A stretch of 64,000 nucleotides of DNA from Texcoconibacillus texcoconensis (GTDB lineage: Bacteria > Bacillota > Bacilli > Bacillales > Salisediminibacteriaceae): positions 1 through 64,000 of the forward strand of contig NZ_JACHHB010000001.1 of the NCBI RefSeq assembly GCF_014202575.1, written 5' to 3'. A program made the translations under genes and the position numbers. Positions 34,130-43,475 of this stretch are shown here, one piece after another (the first letter of the stretch is position 1; every line of letters starts with the position of its first letter). The notes beneath the pieces are model-generated. The model saw nothing but the letters and a program-made list of their open reading frames with translations, was not told the origin of the DNA and did no database searches.

Positions 34130-34978
34130 ATGAACCAAAACCTGAAAGAAAAACTGATTGAAGTCCAAAATGATTTACCGAAACAGCAGCAAAAACTATG
34201 TAAATTCATTATCGAACATATAGGCGCAGTCTCTACAATGACAATCCAAGAGCTATCGGAAAGAAGTGAGGTTGGGACAAGCACCATATTAAGATTTATA
34301 GATAAGATCGGGTACAAAAAATATCCACAATTCAAAAATGATGTGATCCAATACAACTTTGACAAACGAACGAATACATGGTGGCATTTAAAAAAGTCCT
34401 TGGAGGAAATGGATGAAACAGAAGTTTCTCTCGTTAAGGTGAGTAAGGGCAGTATTGAGGATATTGAATCGATGCTGAATGAACTAGACCAAAAGGAGTA
34501 TGAAAAATCTCTAAAAACGCTACTTCATGCAAATCGAATCTATTTTTTAGGAATGAGAACCTCTAAATCATTATCCTTGTATTTTGAAATGATGCTGAGG
34601 GGAATTGTGGACACCTATCAGTTGAGCCTTAATACGGATTTTATCTATGACGATTCATTGAAATTCAAAAAAGGGGATGCTTTGGTTGTATTTGCCATTT
34701 CCCCTTATTCCAAGCAGACCGTCGATTTCATAGAGCACTGCAGAAAAAATACGAATATCTCCATTGTTTTAATCACTGACCTGGAAACATGTCCAATCAT
34801 CAAGGATAGTGACGCCCATTTAATAGCTGGCCAAAGTCAGAACAGATATAGTATTATTCCTTCCATTGCTTTGATTGAGTCATTGATCATTGACCTTGGA
34901 AAAAACAAGCCCGGCTCAGTGAATCAAATTTCCAGGTTAAATGAGATCCATCGTGAGAATGACATTACTACACTATAA
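34130..34978 (+). CDS. MurR/RpiR family regulator
   Basis: A 282-residue regulator with an N-terminal RpiR helix-turn-helix (VSTMTIQELSERSEVGTSTILRFIDKIGYKKYPQFK) and a C-terminal SIS domain (RIYFLGMRTSKSLSLYFEMMLRG...FAISPYSKQTVDF). SIS domains usually bind phosphosugars, but RpiR proteins also control amino acid genes. ATG at 34130 follows GGGAGGGG. It is divergent from the symporter/cyclodeaminase operon, which it probably controls. Confidence 0.9.
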   Translation: MNQNLKEKLIEVQNDLPKQQQKLCKFIIEHIGAVSTMTIQELSERSEVGTSTILRFIDKIGYKKYPQFKNDVIQYNFDKRTNTWWHLKKSLEEMDETEVSLVKVSKGSIEDIESMLNELDQKEYEKSLKTLLHANRIYFLGMRTSKSLSLYFEMMLRGIVDTYQLSLNTDFIYDDSLKFKKGDALVVFAISPYSKQTVDFIEHCRKNTNISIVLITDLETCPIIKDSDAHLIAGQSQNRYSIIPSIALIESLIIDLGKNKPGSVNQISRLNEIHRENDITTL

Positions 34979-35757
34979 TCATTTCTTTATTGTCTCGAGA
35001 ACTATTCACCGTCTTATCATATGTGTGTTGGCAAAAATTTCTCGCTAAATATCGCGCACTCAAAAATTAAAATAATCAAGTATTACGTTAAATACTTACT
35101 TAGACGTTCAATTGGTTAGAATAAACCCAGGTATAAGAGTAGAGAACTGAATTCTTGAAGGTTTCCTTACAACCATCATCTTTATTTTCAATTCCCCTCA
35201 CAAGCCGTAATAAAAAATGCTATTCAAATGATACAAGGAACAGTATCAATTTTCAGTACTGCTCCTTGATCCCCCCTAGTTGTTCTTACATAGGTTTCAC
35301 TCATTTTGGGAACAAATAATATGATTCTTTCAGCACCATGAAATCGCTATCACATAAGTGTCACAATAGAGTACTCAAAGAGATCAGCAAGGAAGCGGAG
35401 ATAATATATATAGTCGTAATACGGCTATATATATCTAACAAACTTATGGCATTGTTTTAGGTGTTCATATTCTTTGTGTGAGGTAATTTTTGTGTGAGCA
35501 ATTTCGTTGCAAACTTTTTTAGATCTCTGAGATCTTGTAATTGAGAAGGAGGTAAAAAAGAGGGAAAATGAGCTTTTCTGTATATATTTATGAACTGAAC
35601 ATGAAAAAATATTCTAACCGCTCTTTAAAACCCAAACTCTTTTCCCAGTTCACACTAATTTTGTAAAGTTACACTAGGTTTCAATTTCATAGATAAGCTT
35701 GTACACCGAGGTCATATAGTCAATTTCATTACGCATAACCCTCCCCACCCTTTCAAA
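34979..35757. other. Gene-poor intergenic stretch
   Basis: No convincing gene is seen. It contains two hairpins: AAGGA-CAGTA/TACTG-TCCTT at about 35227-35260, and an A/T-rich stem ATATATAGTCG/CGGCTATATAT at about 35404-35433. A strong GGAGG at 35550 precedes a 32-codon frame (MSFSVYIYELNMKKYSN), but the spacing is 15 bases and the peptide looks random. Confidence 0.5.
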
Positions 35758-35928
35758 TTATTGAGAAATTAAAGAGGATGATTGCCGTTGCACTTGTTGT
35801 TGATACTCAATAATAAGTTTATCTAAATCTTGACTACATTTTAATGTTTGCGCCGAGCAAAAACCATAAAATTTGACAAGCTCATTTAGTTCTTGTTTCT
35901 TTTGAGTTATCTCATCTTTTATGCACAT
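35758..35928 (-). CDS. Spo0E-like aspartyl-phosphate phosphatase
   Basis: A 56-residue protein with the Spo0E signature: a first helix (IKDEITQKKQELNELVKFYGF), a short turn (CSAQTLKCSQDLDKLI, the conserved SQELD-type motif) and a second helix. Spo0E proteins dephosphorylate Spo0A-P and delay sporulation. The ATG follows AAGGAGAAAGAAG. The start overlaps the end of a 25-codon frame with its own TAGGAGTG site, which may be a leader peptide. Size and motif make the assignment good. Confidence 0.8.
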   Translation of the reverse strand: MCIKDEITQKKQELNELVKFYGFCSAQTLKCSQDLDKLIIEYQQQVQRQSSSLISQ

Positions 35929-36275
35929 CTTCTTTCTCCTTCAAGTGATCGATTATAGCGATGACTTCATTTTCCAATTTTATCCCCATTTTGTAAACAC
36001 TCCTAATGATTGTTCAATTAATTGTCAATTTCATACCCTTTGAATCGACTATTCTTAATAGAACCTCTATGTTTTTCGTCATTTCCTGTTCACCTATAAA
36101 TATTTAAGGTTACACACCTTGTTCAAAATAGTAGCAGAAAAAAGAACCTTCCCACTGTTAGAAAAGTTCTTTACTCATGATGAAATTATTGCACCACGCT
36201 TCACCCATGGTCGAATAAAATAGCTTTTTTAACAACATTCTCCTTCGTTAGCGTAAACAAAATGGCGTTTATCAA

Positions 36276-36410
36276 TTAGAATAAATAACTTAATAGCTGG
36301 TTGATTGATGAGCTGATTTTATCGCTAAATGCGAAAAACATAATGATCGCAATCACAACGATCAAACTTTTATCCGTTCCATTTTGACCTTTCTTATTTT
36401 GTATAATCAA
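36276..36410 (-). CDS. Small membrane protein (44 aa), TTG start
   Basis: TTG follows GAGGGGTG at six bases and opens a 44-codon frame: a charged start (IIQNKKGQNGTDKS), one transmembrane helix (LIVVIAIIMFFAF) and a short tail. The composition suits a small membrane or holin-like peptide; the family is unknown. The flanking DNA (36411-36726 and 35929-36275) shows no other convincing gene. Confidence 0.5.
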   Translation of the reverse strand: MIIQNKKGQNGTDKSLIVVIAIIMFFAFSDKISSSINQLLSYLF

Positions 36411-36726
36411 TGGTTTCACCCCTCACCGCGTTAGTTGAAAACCAGTCCATTAAAATGTAAGTTTTGGAATTCCCGTTCAACAACATATTACCATATTTTC
36501 CCCACTCGGTAGTGGAGGGACATAAATCTCGAATCCGTTTTCGAACTAGGTATCGCAGATTTATTAGAAAAAACATTACTTACCAAAGCCCTCCATCAGT
36601 CTTCTACACGAGGTTTATTTTTACAACTTTGTGACATTATGCCTTGGTGTGATTAATCTCATATGGATAAATTACCCTCACCAGTATAATGAGTGATTAA
36701 TAATCATGTGGATAGGAGGTTTTTTT

Positions 36727-37611
36727 ATGAAAAAAATTAGTGAGTGGATGAACCTTAATAAAGATGTTACTCCGGAGGTTCCAACCGATCTGGTGCCTTC
36801 GATTAACGATTTCATCATCGATAAGAAAACATTAAAGATTATTCAGGACTTTATGTTTACAAACGTTCATCTAGCCATTACAGGTAATCCGGGAACTGGG
36901 AAAACGGAACTAGCCAAAAAATTGGCCGCGTCCTTCGAATTACCTTACGTTTTAATCAATGTAGGGACAATTAGAACACCAGGTGATTGGTGGGGATTTA
37001 TGGAGTATAAAGAAGGTGAAGGAACTTATTTTCATAAAACTCGACTAACTCGCGCTTTAGAAAGTGAAGAGCCTCATGTTGTTATTTTAAATGAATTTAA
37101 TCGGTGCCCTCCCCATTGTCATAATCCTATCTACGACATTTTAGACGGGAACCGCTCCGTATATCTCGAGACGATTGATAAAAAGTTAGATGTTCATCCG
37201 GATACGATTTTTCTAGCCACTCTTAACAGAGGAATGACCCATACCGGCACATTCCAAGCGGATGCTGCCATTGAAGACCGATTCGAATTCGTCCATTTAC
37301 AATTACCATCAGAGAAAGATATTGCAGACATGCTCAAGAGATGGTTCGGGATTCAAAACAAAGATGCAGTTATCATTGCTAGGCTGACAAAACAATTAGA
37401 AAACCTTTATGAACAAGATAAGCTGTCTAAGGTATTTGGAATGAGACCTGCAATAAGCGCTGCGAAATTATTAACTCGGAAAAATAGCCTTCATGATGCG
37501 CTTGTTTTTACGTTTGCTAATCGCTTCTCAAGAGAAGGAGGCGTCGAAAGCGAACATACATATGTTCTACAACTCATTCAAGCTTTAACTGGCGGTGAGC
37601 ATTTTGAGTAA
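36727..37611 (+). CDS. MoxR-type AAA+ ATPase
   Basis: A 294-residue AAA+ ATPase of the MoxR/dynein-like kind: Walker A GNPGTGKTE (about residues 53-61), Walker B VVILNEFNRCPP with Asn in place of the usual Asp, sensor I region FLATLNRGM and sensor II/arginine region in EDRFEFVHLQLP. Such ATPases remodel partner proteins and work with VWA-domain proteins encoded next door. ATG at 36727 follows TAGGAGG. It overlaps the next gene, so the two are translationally coupled. Confidence 0.85.
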   Translation: MKKISEWMNLNKDVTPEVPTDLVPSINDFIIDKKTLKIIQDFMFTNVHLAITGNPGTGKTELAKKLAASFELPYVLINVGTIRTPGDWWGFMEYKEGEGTYFHKTRLTRALESEEPHVVILNEFNRCPPHCHNPIYDILDGNRSVYLETIDKKLDVHPDTIFLATLNRGMTHTGTFQADAAIEDRFEFVHLQLPSEKDIADMLKRWFGIQNKDAVIIARLTKQLENLYEQDKLSKVFGMRPAISAAKLLTRKNSLHDALVFTFANRFSREGGVESEHTYVLQLIQALTGGEHFE

Positions 37612-39400
37612 CTCTGTCAACAATCAAGTTTCCTCCTTTTGGTTAGGAGAATATAGAAACTGGGCATTTAAAGATGAAGCTACTGACGACATGATGATTT
37701 TGGCAAAAGTGATTCGCAGTATTGAGAAGATGGTCAATTCACTATCCTCTGACAAAAAATTGCACGTTCGGTTAGCAAGTCAATTGAAGGCCGTTTCTGA
37801 ATGGGAGCATAACAAAATCGTTTTGCCGTCTGACCCTCTTTGGAATCAAGCTGATTTTGATAACTTTGCTCATATCGTGGATATATGGACCGCGTTCGCT
37901 GTCCACGAAGCTGGACATATCCTGTGGTCACAAGACTTAACAAAAATAAAACATGAAAAGTCTCACCAGTTTATCATCACCCATCTCGTGGAGGATTTCT
38001 GGATTGAAAACTGGATGACAGAACACTTTCCTGGTTATTTTGCTTATTTTCAGCAGTTTAAAAATCACTACTATTCAAAAACTGTCGACCTAGGAGAAGA
38101 CCCTATTTCAGAAAAAATAAATGACCTGATCTATACATTTAATAAACCAGGATATGAACCGATCTATAAGGAATCACTGACATCTTACAAGTTCGTTTCA
38201 GACCAATGGCAAAAAGCAAAAACGTTAAATCAATTAGAGTCATGGGATCGAATTGAACTGGGGCGCTCCATTTTTCATTTACTGTTTCCACAGGGGTTAA
38301 CTGATCATGAAGAAAACAAAACAAAAAATATAAACCTTTATAATAATACAGATCTGGAGCCTACTGCAGTTTCAAATCAAATCAGCGATGTTGGATTAGA
38401 TATGCCCTCGCCTTTTCTGTTGTCTGGTAAGGTGAAAGAACAAGAACTCCTGCAGTTTCATGAACAAGTCAAAGACGGAAAGAAATTGATGTGGGCTTCA
38501 GAACAAATGCTGGAAAGCTGGCTAAAGGATGAACAAGGGTTCGGAGATCAAGCAAAAGGAAATGAGGAAAAGACGATTATAAAGGCACCCGATGTTGATT
38601 CAGAAGGAATCGCATTTTACCAAGCTTCCTATGAGAGAATAAAACCTTATATCGTAAAGCTTCGTCAAAAGTTTTCCGCCGCCAACACGCCACGATTTTA
38701 CGAAAGCAAAAAACTTTATCAAGGTGAACTTGACGAGGAAGCACTGTACAGGTCTTCCTATAGTACAAATATCTTTAAAACATCAGAAGAACGATTCGAA
38801 TCCATCCAATCATGGGATATTCGAATTTTAATAGACGAGAGCAAATCGATGGAGTGGCTTTATGATCAGGAGAAACAAACCTCCACTTTAAAGCGATTTG
38901 AAGTAGCGATGGACGTGTGTTTACTAATGGTTGAATCCCTGTCACACCTCAAACAGATCTCAGTGCAAGCTCATACGTATTCAACGGCCGCCCATTCAGC
39001 GACGCTGCAAATGAATGAGATCTACACCCCCAATCAAAAAGACAAATATAGATTGGGAATGATTCGCCCTAAAGGAGCGACGCCTGAATTTATGGCTATA
39101 AAAGAAACGACGTTATCTTTAGTTGAAAATCGAAATAAGGAAGCCAAAAAACTGATTTTCATTCTCTCAGACGGGCAGCCAGACGATTATAAGTATGGTG
39201 GCGGTAAAGAGCATACTGAGCAAATCAAAGACTGGATTAATAAGTGGAAAAAAAGAGGGTTTCATTTTGCTCATATTTCTTTAGGGGAAGAATCAGCGGC
39301 AAAAGGAATATATCCTCAAAGTATTTCCTTTCAAGCTGACTACACCCAACTTATTCAGGAGATTTATCGTGACATTATTAAGAAGTTAAAAACATCATAG
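37604..39400 (+). CDS. Metallopeptidase-like N-domain plus VWA domain protein
   Basis: A protein of about 598 residues (numbers below count from an in-frame GTG at 37595). Residues about 1-200 carry a zinc-peptidase-type motif, VHEAGHILWS (His104, Glu105, His108), with acidic residues in HLVEDFWIENW (133-138) as possible third ligand. A VWA domain follows, with MIDAS motif DESKS at 414-418 and later Thr/Asp elements (LSDGQPD). The middle is poorly conserved. TTG at 37604 is favoured by GGTGAG. The layout resembles proteins of the DUF2201 type, and pairing with MoxR suggests ATP-driven assembly or metal insertion. The target is unknown. Confidence 0.75.
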   Translation: MSNSVNNQVSSFWLGEYRNWAFKDEATDDMMILAKVIRSIEKMVNSLSSDKKLHVRLASQLKAVSEWEHNKIVLPSDPLWNQADFDNFAHIVDIWTAFAVHEAGHILWSQDLTKIKHEKSHQFIITHLVEDFWIENWMTEHFPGYFAYFQQFKNHYYSKTVDLGEDPISEKINDLIYTFNKPGYEPIYKESLTSYKFVSDQWQKAKTLNQLESWDRIELGRSIFHLLFPQGLTDHEENKTKNINLYNNTDLEPTAVSNQISDVGLDMPSPFLLSGKVKEQELLQFHEQVKDGKKLMWASEQMLESWLKDEQGFGDQAKGNEEKTIIKAPDVDSEGIAFYQASYERIKPYIVKLRQKFSAANTPRFYESKKLYQGELDEEALYRSSYSTNIFKTSEERFESIQSWDIRILIDESKSMEWLYDQEKQTSTLKRFEVAMDVCLLMVESLSHLKQISVQAHTYSTAAHSATLQMNEIYTPNQKDKYRLGMIRPKGATPEFMAIKETTLSLVENRNKEAKKLIFILSDGQPDDYKYGGGKEHTEQIKDWINKWKKRGFHFAHISLGEESAAKGIYPQSISFQADYTQLIQEIYRDIIKKLKTS

Positions 39401-39440
39401 TCCAATGGAGAGGCAAAAAATCAATAAGTAGAATGTGTAT

Positions 39441-39508
39441 AAAGCCTGTATCTTAGGTTACAAAGTGACCATTTGATACAGGCAATTTTTGTCTTCAACT
39501 AAACACAT
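39441..39508. repeat. Direct repeat left of purC, with terminator
   Basis: This 68-bp unit recurs at 40355-40421 with about 88 percent identity. It contains a hairpin (GCCTGTATC/GATACAGGC) followed by AATTTTTG on the plus strand, which serves as terminator for the VWA gene. Confidence 0.8.
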
Positions 39509-39593
39509 CGGTAAATTCGTTTACTAATTTCAGATTTCAGCTATTATAATTGCCGATGTGGCTGACCTTGATCTAGCAACCTCGTATTCTCAT

Positions 39594-40274
39594 CTACAAG
39601 AACCTTTTTTCCAATTCTAATGGTTCAATGTAAGCATCATTTTGATAAGCACGCATATTTCCACCGGAGATTTCATCAATGAGGACAATTTGATTGTCCG
39701 CTCCAGTTCGTCCAAATTCAAATTTAATATCATATAATTCAATCTCTTTTTTAGCAAGTTCCTCTTTGACTACATTTCCAATTTGCTGTGTCAGCTCCTT
39801 TAACACACGGTATTCATCTTTGGATAAAATACCGAGCATCGCCAGGGCATCCTCACTAATCGGTGGATCTCCACGTTCATCATCTTTTAAGGTGACTTCA
39901 ACGAAAGCGTCAAGCGGTTGTCCTTCCTTTGCATACATACCGTACCTGCGCAGAAAACTTCCGACCGCCCTATACCTGCAGATTACCTCTAGGCCTTCCC
40001 CAAAAACTTCTGCAGGTTTAACCGTCATCGTTTTCTTGTCGATATCAGCATCAATATAATGAGTTGGTATTCCTTTTTCCTTTAACGTTTCAAAGAAAAA
40101 TTTCGTTACCCTTAGACCTGCACGACCCGCACCTTCGACGGTTAAGCCAACCTCATTTGCTCCTGGATCAAAAACGCCATTTGTACCTGTTACATCATCT
40201 TTAAATTGCAGCAAATAATTTCCATCTTCCAACGCATACACATCTTTTGTTTTTCCTGTGTACTTTAGTTTCAA
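39594..40274 (-). CDS. purC: Stand-alone SAICAR synthetase
   Basis: A 226-residue phosphoribosylaminoimidazole-succinocarboxamide synthase, the purine enzyme joining aspartate to CAIR. The signatures VICRYRAVGSFLRRYG, LYDIKFEFGR and LIDEISGGNMRAY are intact. It starts TTG behind AAAGGGG. It is outside a pur operon, has an unusual variant sequence, and lies between two direct repeats, so it is probably a second copy acquired or moved here. The main copy would be elsewhere in the genome. Confidence 0.85.
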   Translation of the reverse strand: MKLKYTGKTKDVYALEDGNYLLQFKDDVTGTNGVFDPGANEVGLTVEGAGRAGLRVTKFFFETLKEKGIPTHYIDADIDKKTMTVKPAEVFGEGLEVICRYRAVGSFLRRYGMYAKEGQPLDAFVEVTLKDDERGDPPISEDALAMLGILSKDEYRVLKELTQQIGNVVKEELAKKEIELYDIKFEFGRTGADNQIVLIDEISGGNMRAYQNDAYIEPLELEKRFL

Positions 40275-40354
40275 GTGAAAATCCCCTTTACGATAATAGC
40301 ATTTTAATAGTTATTGTCATTATATAGAGAAATTCCCAATTGGACAAGGAGGAA

Positions 40355-40421
40355 AAAGCCTGTACCTTAGATTACTAAGTAATCATTGGATACAGGCAAT
40401 TTTGTCTTCAACTAAACACAT
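40355..40421. repeat. Direct repeat right of purC
   Basis: The second copy of the 39441 unit: GCCTGTACC/GGATACAGGC hairpin, then TTTTGTCTTCAACTAAACAC, identical in the last 20 bases. No plus-strand gene ends here, so its position is best explained as a duplication rather than as a needed terminator. Confidence 0.8.
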
Positions 40422-40548
40422 GTAAGCTAAAATATAAAAACACAGTTACATCTTTATTAACCGTAGTGCGCAGCATTTAACATACCCAGAGTGTATGTGG
40501 CAACACATGGGGTGTTGGTAATTTTACAAAAAACGAAAGGAATCAGTT

Positions 40549-41520
40549 TTACCGTTCCCCCCTACCATTCTCAAAGTTATCGAGCAATGCGTGCGCTTCA
40601 TCTGTTGACTCTGTGCTCATCAGTTGATTTCTTAATGCACTCGCTCCTCGAAATCCTTTGACATATATCTTAAAGAAGCGATGAAGAGCCTTGAACGAAC
40701 GTAAGCCTAAATCTGAATATTCGTCGTGGAGATCTAGATGTAACCTTAAGAGATCAAGTAATTCCTTACTGCTATGATCTTTCGGCTCTTTTTCAAAGGC
40801 AAATGGATTATTGAAAATACCACGCCCGATCATCACCCCATCAACACCATACTGGCTTGCGAGCTTCAAGCCTGTTTGACGGTCAGGAATATCCCCATTG
40901 ATCGTCAAAAGTGTATCTGGAGCCACTTGGTCACGAAGCTTCTTGATCTCGGGGATCAGCTCCCAATGAGCATCTACTTGGCTCATTTCCTCCCTTGTAC
41001 GCAGATGAATAGAAAGATTAACAATATCTTGCTTCAAAATGTGCGTCAGCCAGTCTCGCCATTCGTCTACTTCCATGTAACCGAGCCTTGTCTTTACACT
41101 TACGGGCAATCCTCCTGCTTTTGCTGCTTGGATGAGCTCCGCTGCAACTTCGGGCCGACGGATAAGTCCGCACCCCTTCCCGTTATCTACCACGTTCGGT
41201 ACAGGACAGCCCATATTGATGTCAATCCCCCGAAAGCCCAGTTCAGCCATACCAATACTCATTTGCCGAAAGTTTTCAGGCTTGTCCCCCCATATATGAG
41301 CGACAATTGGTTGTTCATCCTCTGTAAAAGCCAATCGCCCACGCACACTATGGATCCCCTCAGGGTGGCAATAACTTTCCGAGTTTGTAAACTCTGTAAA
41401 AAATACATCAGGGCTGGCCGCTTCACTCACAACATGGCGAAAAACAACATCCGTCACCTCTTCCATTGGTGCCAATATAAAAAAAGGTCGTGGGAGATCA
41501 CGCCAAAAATTATCGTTCAT
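40549..41520 (-). CDS. tRNA-dihydrouridine synthase
   Basis: A 323-residue Dus-family flavoenzyme that reduces uridine to dihydrouridine in tRNA. It has the N-terminal PMEEVTD motif, the FMN barrel signature [14 protein letters not shown], and the catalytic Cys in [12 protein letters not shown], followed by SVKTRLGY and [12 protein letters not shown]. The C-terminal helical tRNA-binding domain is present. It resembles the DusC-like branch rather than the usual Bacillus Dus1/Dus2; the position modified is not predictable here. ATG at 41520 is 13 bases after AAAGGA; a TTG 12 bases upstream is the alternative. Confidence 0.9.
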   Translation of the reverse strand: MNDNFWRDLPRPFFILAPMEEVTDVVFRHVVSEAASPDVFFTEFTNSESYCHPEGIHSVRGRLAFTEDEQPIVAHIWGDKPENFRQMSIGMAELGFRGIDINMGCPVPNVVDNGKGCGLIRRPEVAAELIQAAKAGGLPVSVKTRLGYMEVDEWRDWLTHILKQDIVNLSIHLRTREEMSQVDAHWELIPEIKKLRDQVAPDTLLTINGDIPDRQTGLKLASQYGVDGVMIGRGIFNNPFAFEKEPKDHSSKELLDLLRLHLDLHDEYSDLGLRSFKALHRFFKIYVKGFRGASALRNQLMSTESTDEAHALLDNFENGRGER

Positions 41521-42040
41521 ATATAAATTCAAATCCTTTCTTTATCGTTTAACAAGACAATCCCTTATTCTAAGGTTAAAACAGGATCTCACTACTACTT
41601 TCACACTTATACCATGCTTAAACACTTTTTATCAAACAGATCGGCTGAGTGATATGATTTCAACTTCACAATCTCTGTACGATCGAAATATCTCTGCTAA
41701 ACCACCTTGTCAATCAGTATTTCACTGTTCAGGGTAAAATAAAGGTTGGATAAAAAAGATCGAAAAGTTAATTGGAACAACACTGAATGGACAAGGGTAT
41801 AACAAGAAAAAAACCGAAATCGCAAAGGTATTTTTAACGAATTCAGGGTCGAAAAGCAAAAAAGAGGCTATTCCTAGGAGGGAAGAACCTTTTAGAACAG
41901 CCCCTGTTTATATGCTGATTTCATCAAAAATAGACATATACCGTATCATATTTTGCAGTCTGGTATAAACTTTCACCCAGTGTCTGATTTGCATATGTTT
42001 TTCATATTCTATTCAATCGAATATGAAGAAAACTTAATAA
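41521..42040. other. Gap holding a minus-strand terminator
   Basis: No gene is seen. A hairpin at 41857-41906 (GAACAGCCCCT with AGAGGCTATTC on the other side) has a T-tract on the minus strand and would end the proline/glycine-rich protein transcript. Confidence 0.5.
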
Positions 42041-42517
42041 TTAGAAGCACTGGAATGAAGAGATCCGTCTAAGGTCAATGCCAAAATAAACCCAGGAAAA
42101 TCCAGTCCATCGATACCCTGCTATAGATGTTCTTCCGACAAAAACTGGGTAGAACCAAAACTGCTCCCTATTGGTTAACCACACATAGGTATAGCGAAAC
42201 ATGCACCGACGAATAGCGCCTGGATCAACAGCAAATACGCCAACTTCTGCTGGCTGTGACGGGCTAAATGCTGGAGGAGGAGTAGTTGGTGGCCCTGCTG
42301 GTGGCCCAAATGGCGCTCCTGGGGATGGCCCTGGTGGTCCAAATGGGGCTTCTGGCGGCGGCCCTGGTGGTCCGAATTGGCCTAGTAGCCCCCCGAAAAA
42401 TGGACCGAAAAGACCAAATTGTCTTTGCGAATCATCATGACCTTCAATATAAGATGGATCTATACTATAGTTATTATAACTTTCACCAAATGGTTGTTGT
42501 TGCTCATATGGGTACAA
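42041..42517 (-). CDS. Proline/glycine-rich protein with conserved C-terminal domain
   Basis: A 158-residue protein. Residues about 45-90 are collagen-like GPP/GPS repeats (FGPPGPPPEAPFGPPGPSPG), and residues about 95-158 form a compact aromatic domain (RRCMFRYTYVWLTNREQFWFY, GRTSIAGYRWTGFSWVYFGIDLRRI). This domain occurs in many Bacillus proteins, often misnamed transporters; I infer a surface or spore role. The start is TTG behind AGGGAGG. No signal peptide is seen. Confidence 0.75.
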   Translation of the reverse strand: MYPYEQQQPFGESYNNYSIDPSYIEGHDDSQRQFGLFGPFFGGLLGQFGPPGPPPEAPFGPPGPSPGAPFGPPAGPPTTPPPAFSPSQPAEVGVFAVDPGAIRRCMFRYTYVWLTNREQFWFYPVFVGRTSIAGYRWTGFSWVYFGIDLRRISSFQCF

Positions 42518-42845
42518 TTGAATGCCTCCCTTTATTTAGGTATTTAACGTATAGGTCAATGCCATTCTATGCAGATTTAAGAACAAAACACCTTGTACCG
42601 AAATAAAAGGGCGGCCGTCTATTGTCCGCACCTAATGTCCCTGCCATTTGCGTTGGCGTACTTGTAGCTTATTCTTTCGGTCACCCTTACGAGGCCTCCC
42701 CTCCACAGCCACATTACTAAAAGGCATTTATTCCACCAAATTTAAATATAAATATTGTCTCCGCTTGTTACCTACATAAGAACCGTATAAATTTCATTAT
42801 GTCTGAATATGTATTAGGCAGAATATGGACAGAAGGGAGATTTTA
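42518..42845. other. Divergent promoter gap, no gene seen
   Basis: This 328-bp region separates the divergent proline-rich and lipoprotein genes. I see neither a gene nor a clear operator. Confidence 0.5.
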
Positions 42846-43427
42846 ATGAAAAAATCGATCGTTTTATTAAGTTTGTCATCATTACTGGCATTATCTGCAT
42901 GTGGTAATAATGGAGAAGAAGATGTAAGTGATCCGACAGAACAGTCCGAGCCAACAGAAGACACAGAAGATGTAGAAGAAGATGATGATGCAGATGCTGA
43001 TGAAAGCGCAGATGTGAAAGAAGAAGAAGAGGAAGAATCAGAACCAGAGAGCCAAGACTTAAATGAAATTGAGCAAATTGCAATTGATTATGTAGAAGTC
43101 TTAATGAACGGCAGTGATAGCGAGGAACAAGAAGAATTTCTGAACACATATGTACATGAAAGTATGAGGGAAATGATCGAAATAGCTGGTGCTGAAGATT
43201 ATTGGGCAGATTTGGAAACATGGCATAACCCACAAGTTATAGATAGTAAAACGGTAGATGAACAAATAGAATTTGTTTTGTTACATGCTGAAATGGATGG
43301 AGAACAAGTAGAAGGCCTTGTGTTATTCCATGACGGTTATGTTCAAGATTTCACTGAATCTTATACGACCGATGACGACTTGAACCAAGTATTTGAAGAA
43401 TTAAGTCAAGCTGGTGCGCCAAACTAA
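42846..43427 (+). CDS. Acidic lipoprotein of unknown function
   Basis: A 193-residue lipoprotein: signal with lipobox ALSAC (Cys19), then about 50 residues of almost continuous Glu/Asp (a low-complexity linker typical of halotolerant Bacillus), then a folded domain of about 120 residues (NEIEQIAIDYVEVLMNGSDS...) resembling lipoproteins with an NTF2-like fold. ATG at 42846 follows AAGGGAG. It is monocistronic. Confidence 0.75.
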   Translation: MKKSIVLLSLSSLLALSACGNNGEEDVSDPTEQSEPTEDTEDVEEDDDADADESADVKEEEEEESEPESQDLNEIEQIAIDYVEVLMNGSDSEEQEEFLNTYVHESMREMIEIAGAEDYWADLETWHNPQVIDSKTVDEQIEFVLLHAEMDGEQVEGLVLFHDGYVQDFTESYTTDDDLNQVFEELSQAGAPN

Positions 43428-43434
43428 ACGAAAC

Positions 43435-43475
43435 AAAAGAAGCCAAGCTCTGCACATTGCTTTGCTTGGCTTTTG
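43435..43475 (+). terminator. Terminator of the acidic lipoprotein gene
   Basis: AAGCCAAGC pairs with GCTTGGCTT, followed by TTTG. Confidence 0.75.

Noticed and set aside
36394-36576. A 60-codon minus-strand frame
   Set aside because: There is no ribosome site and no family resemblance; the nearby TTG frame at 36410 has a much better site.
40774-41526. A 250-codon plus-strand frame opposite the Dus gene
   Set aside because: The minus-strand frame carries all Dus motifs; the plus-strand translation has no protein-like features.
42201-42606. Glycine-rich plus-strand frames
   Set aside because: They are antisense to the proline/glycine repeats of the 42041 gene.
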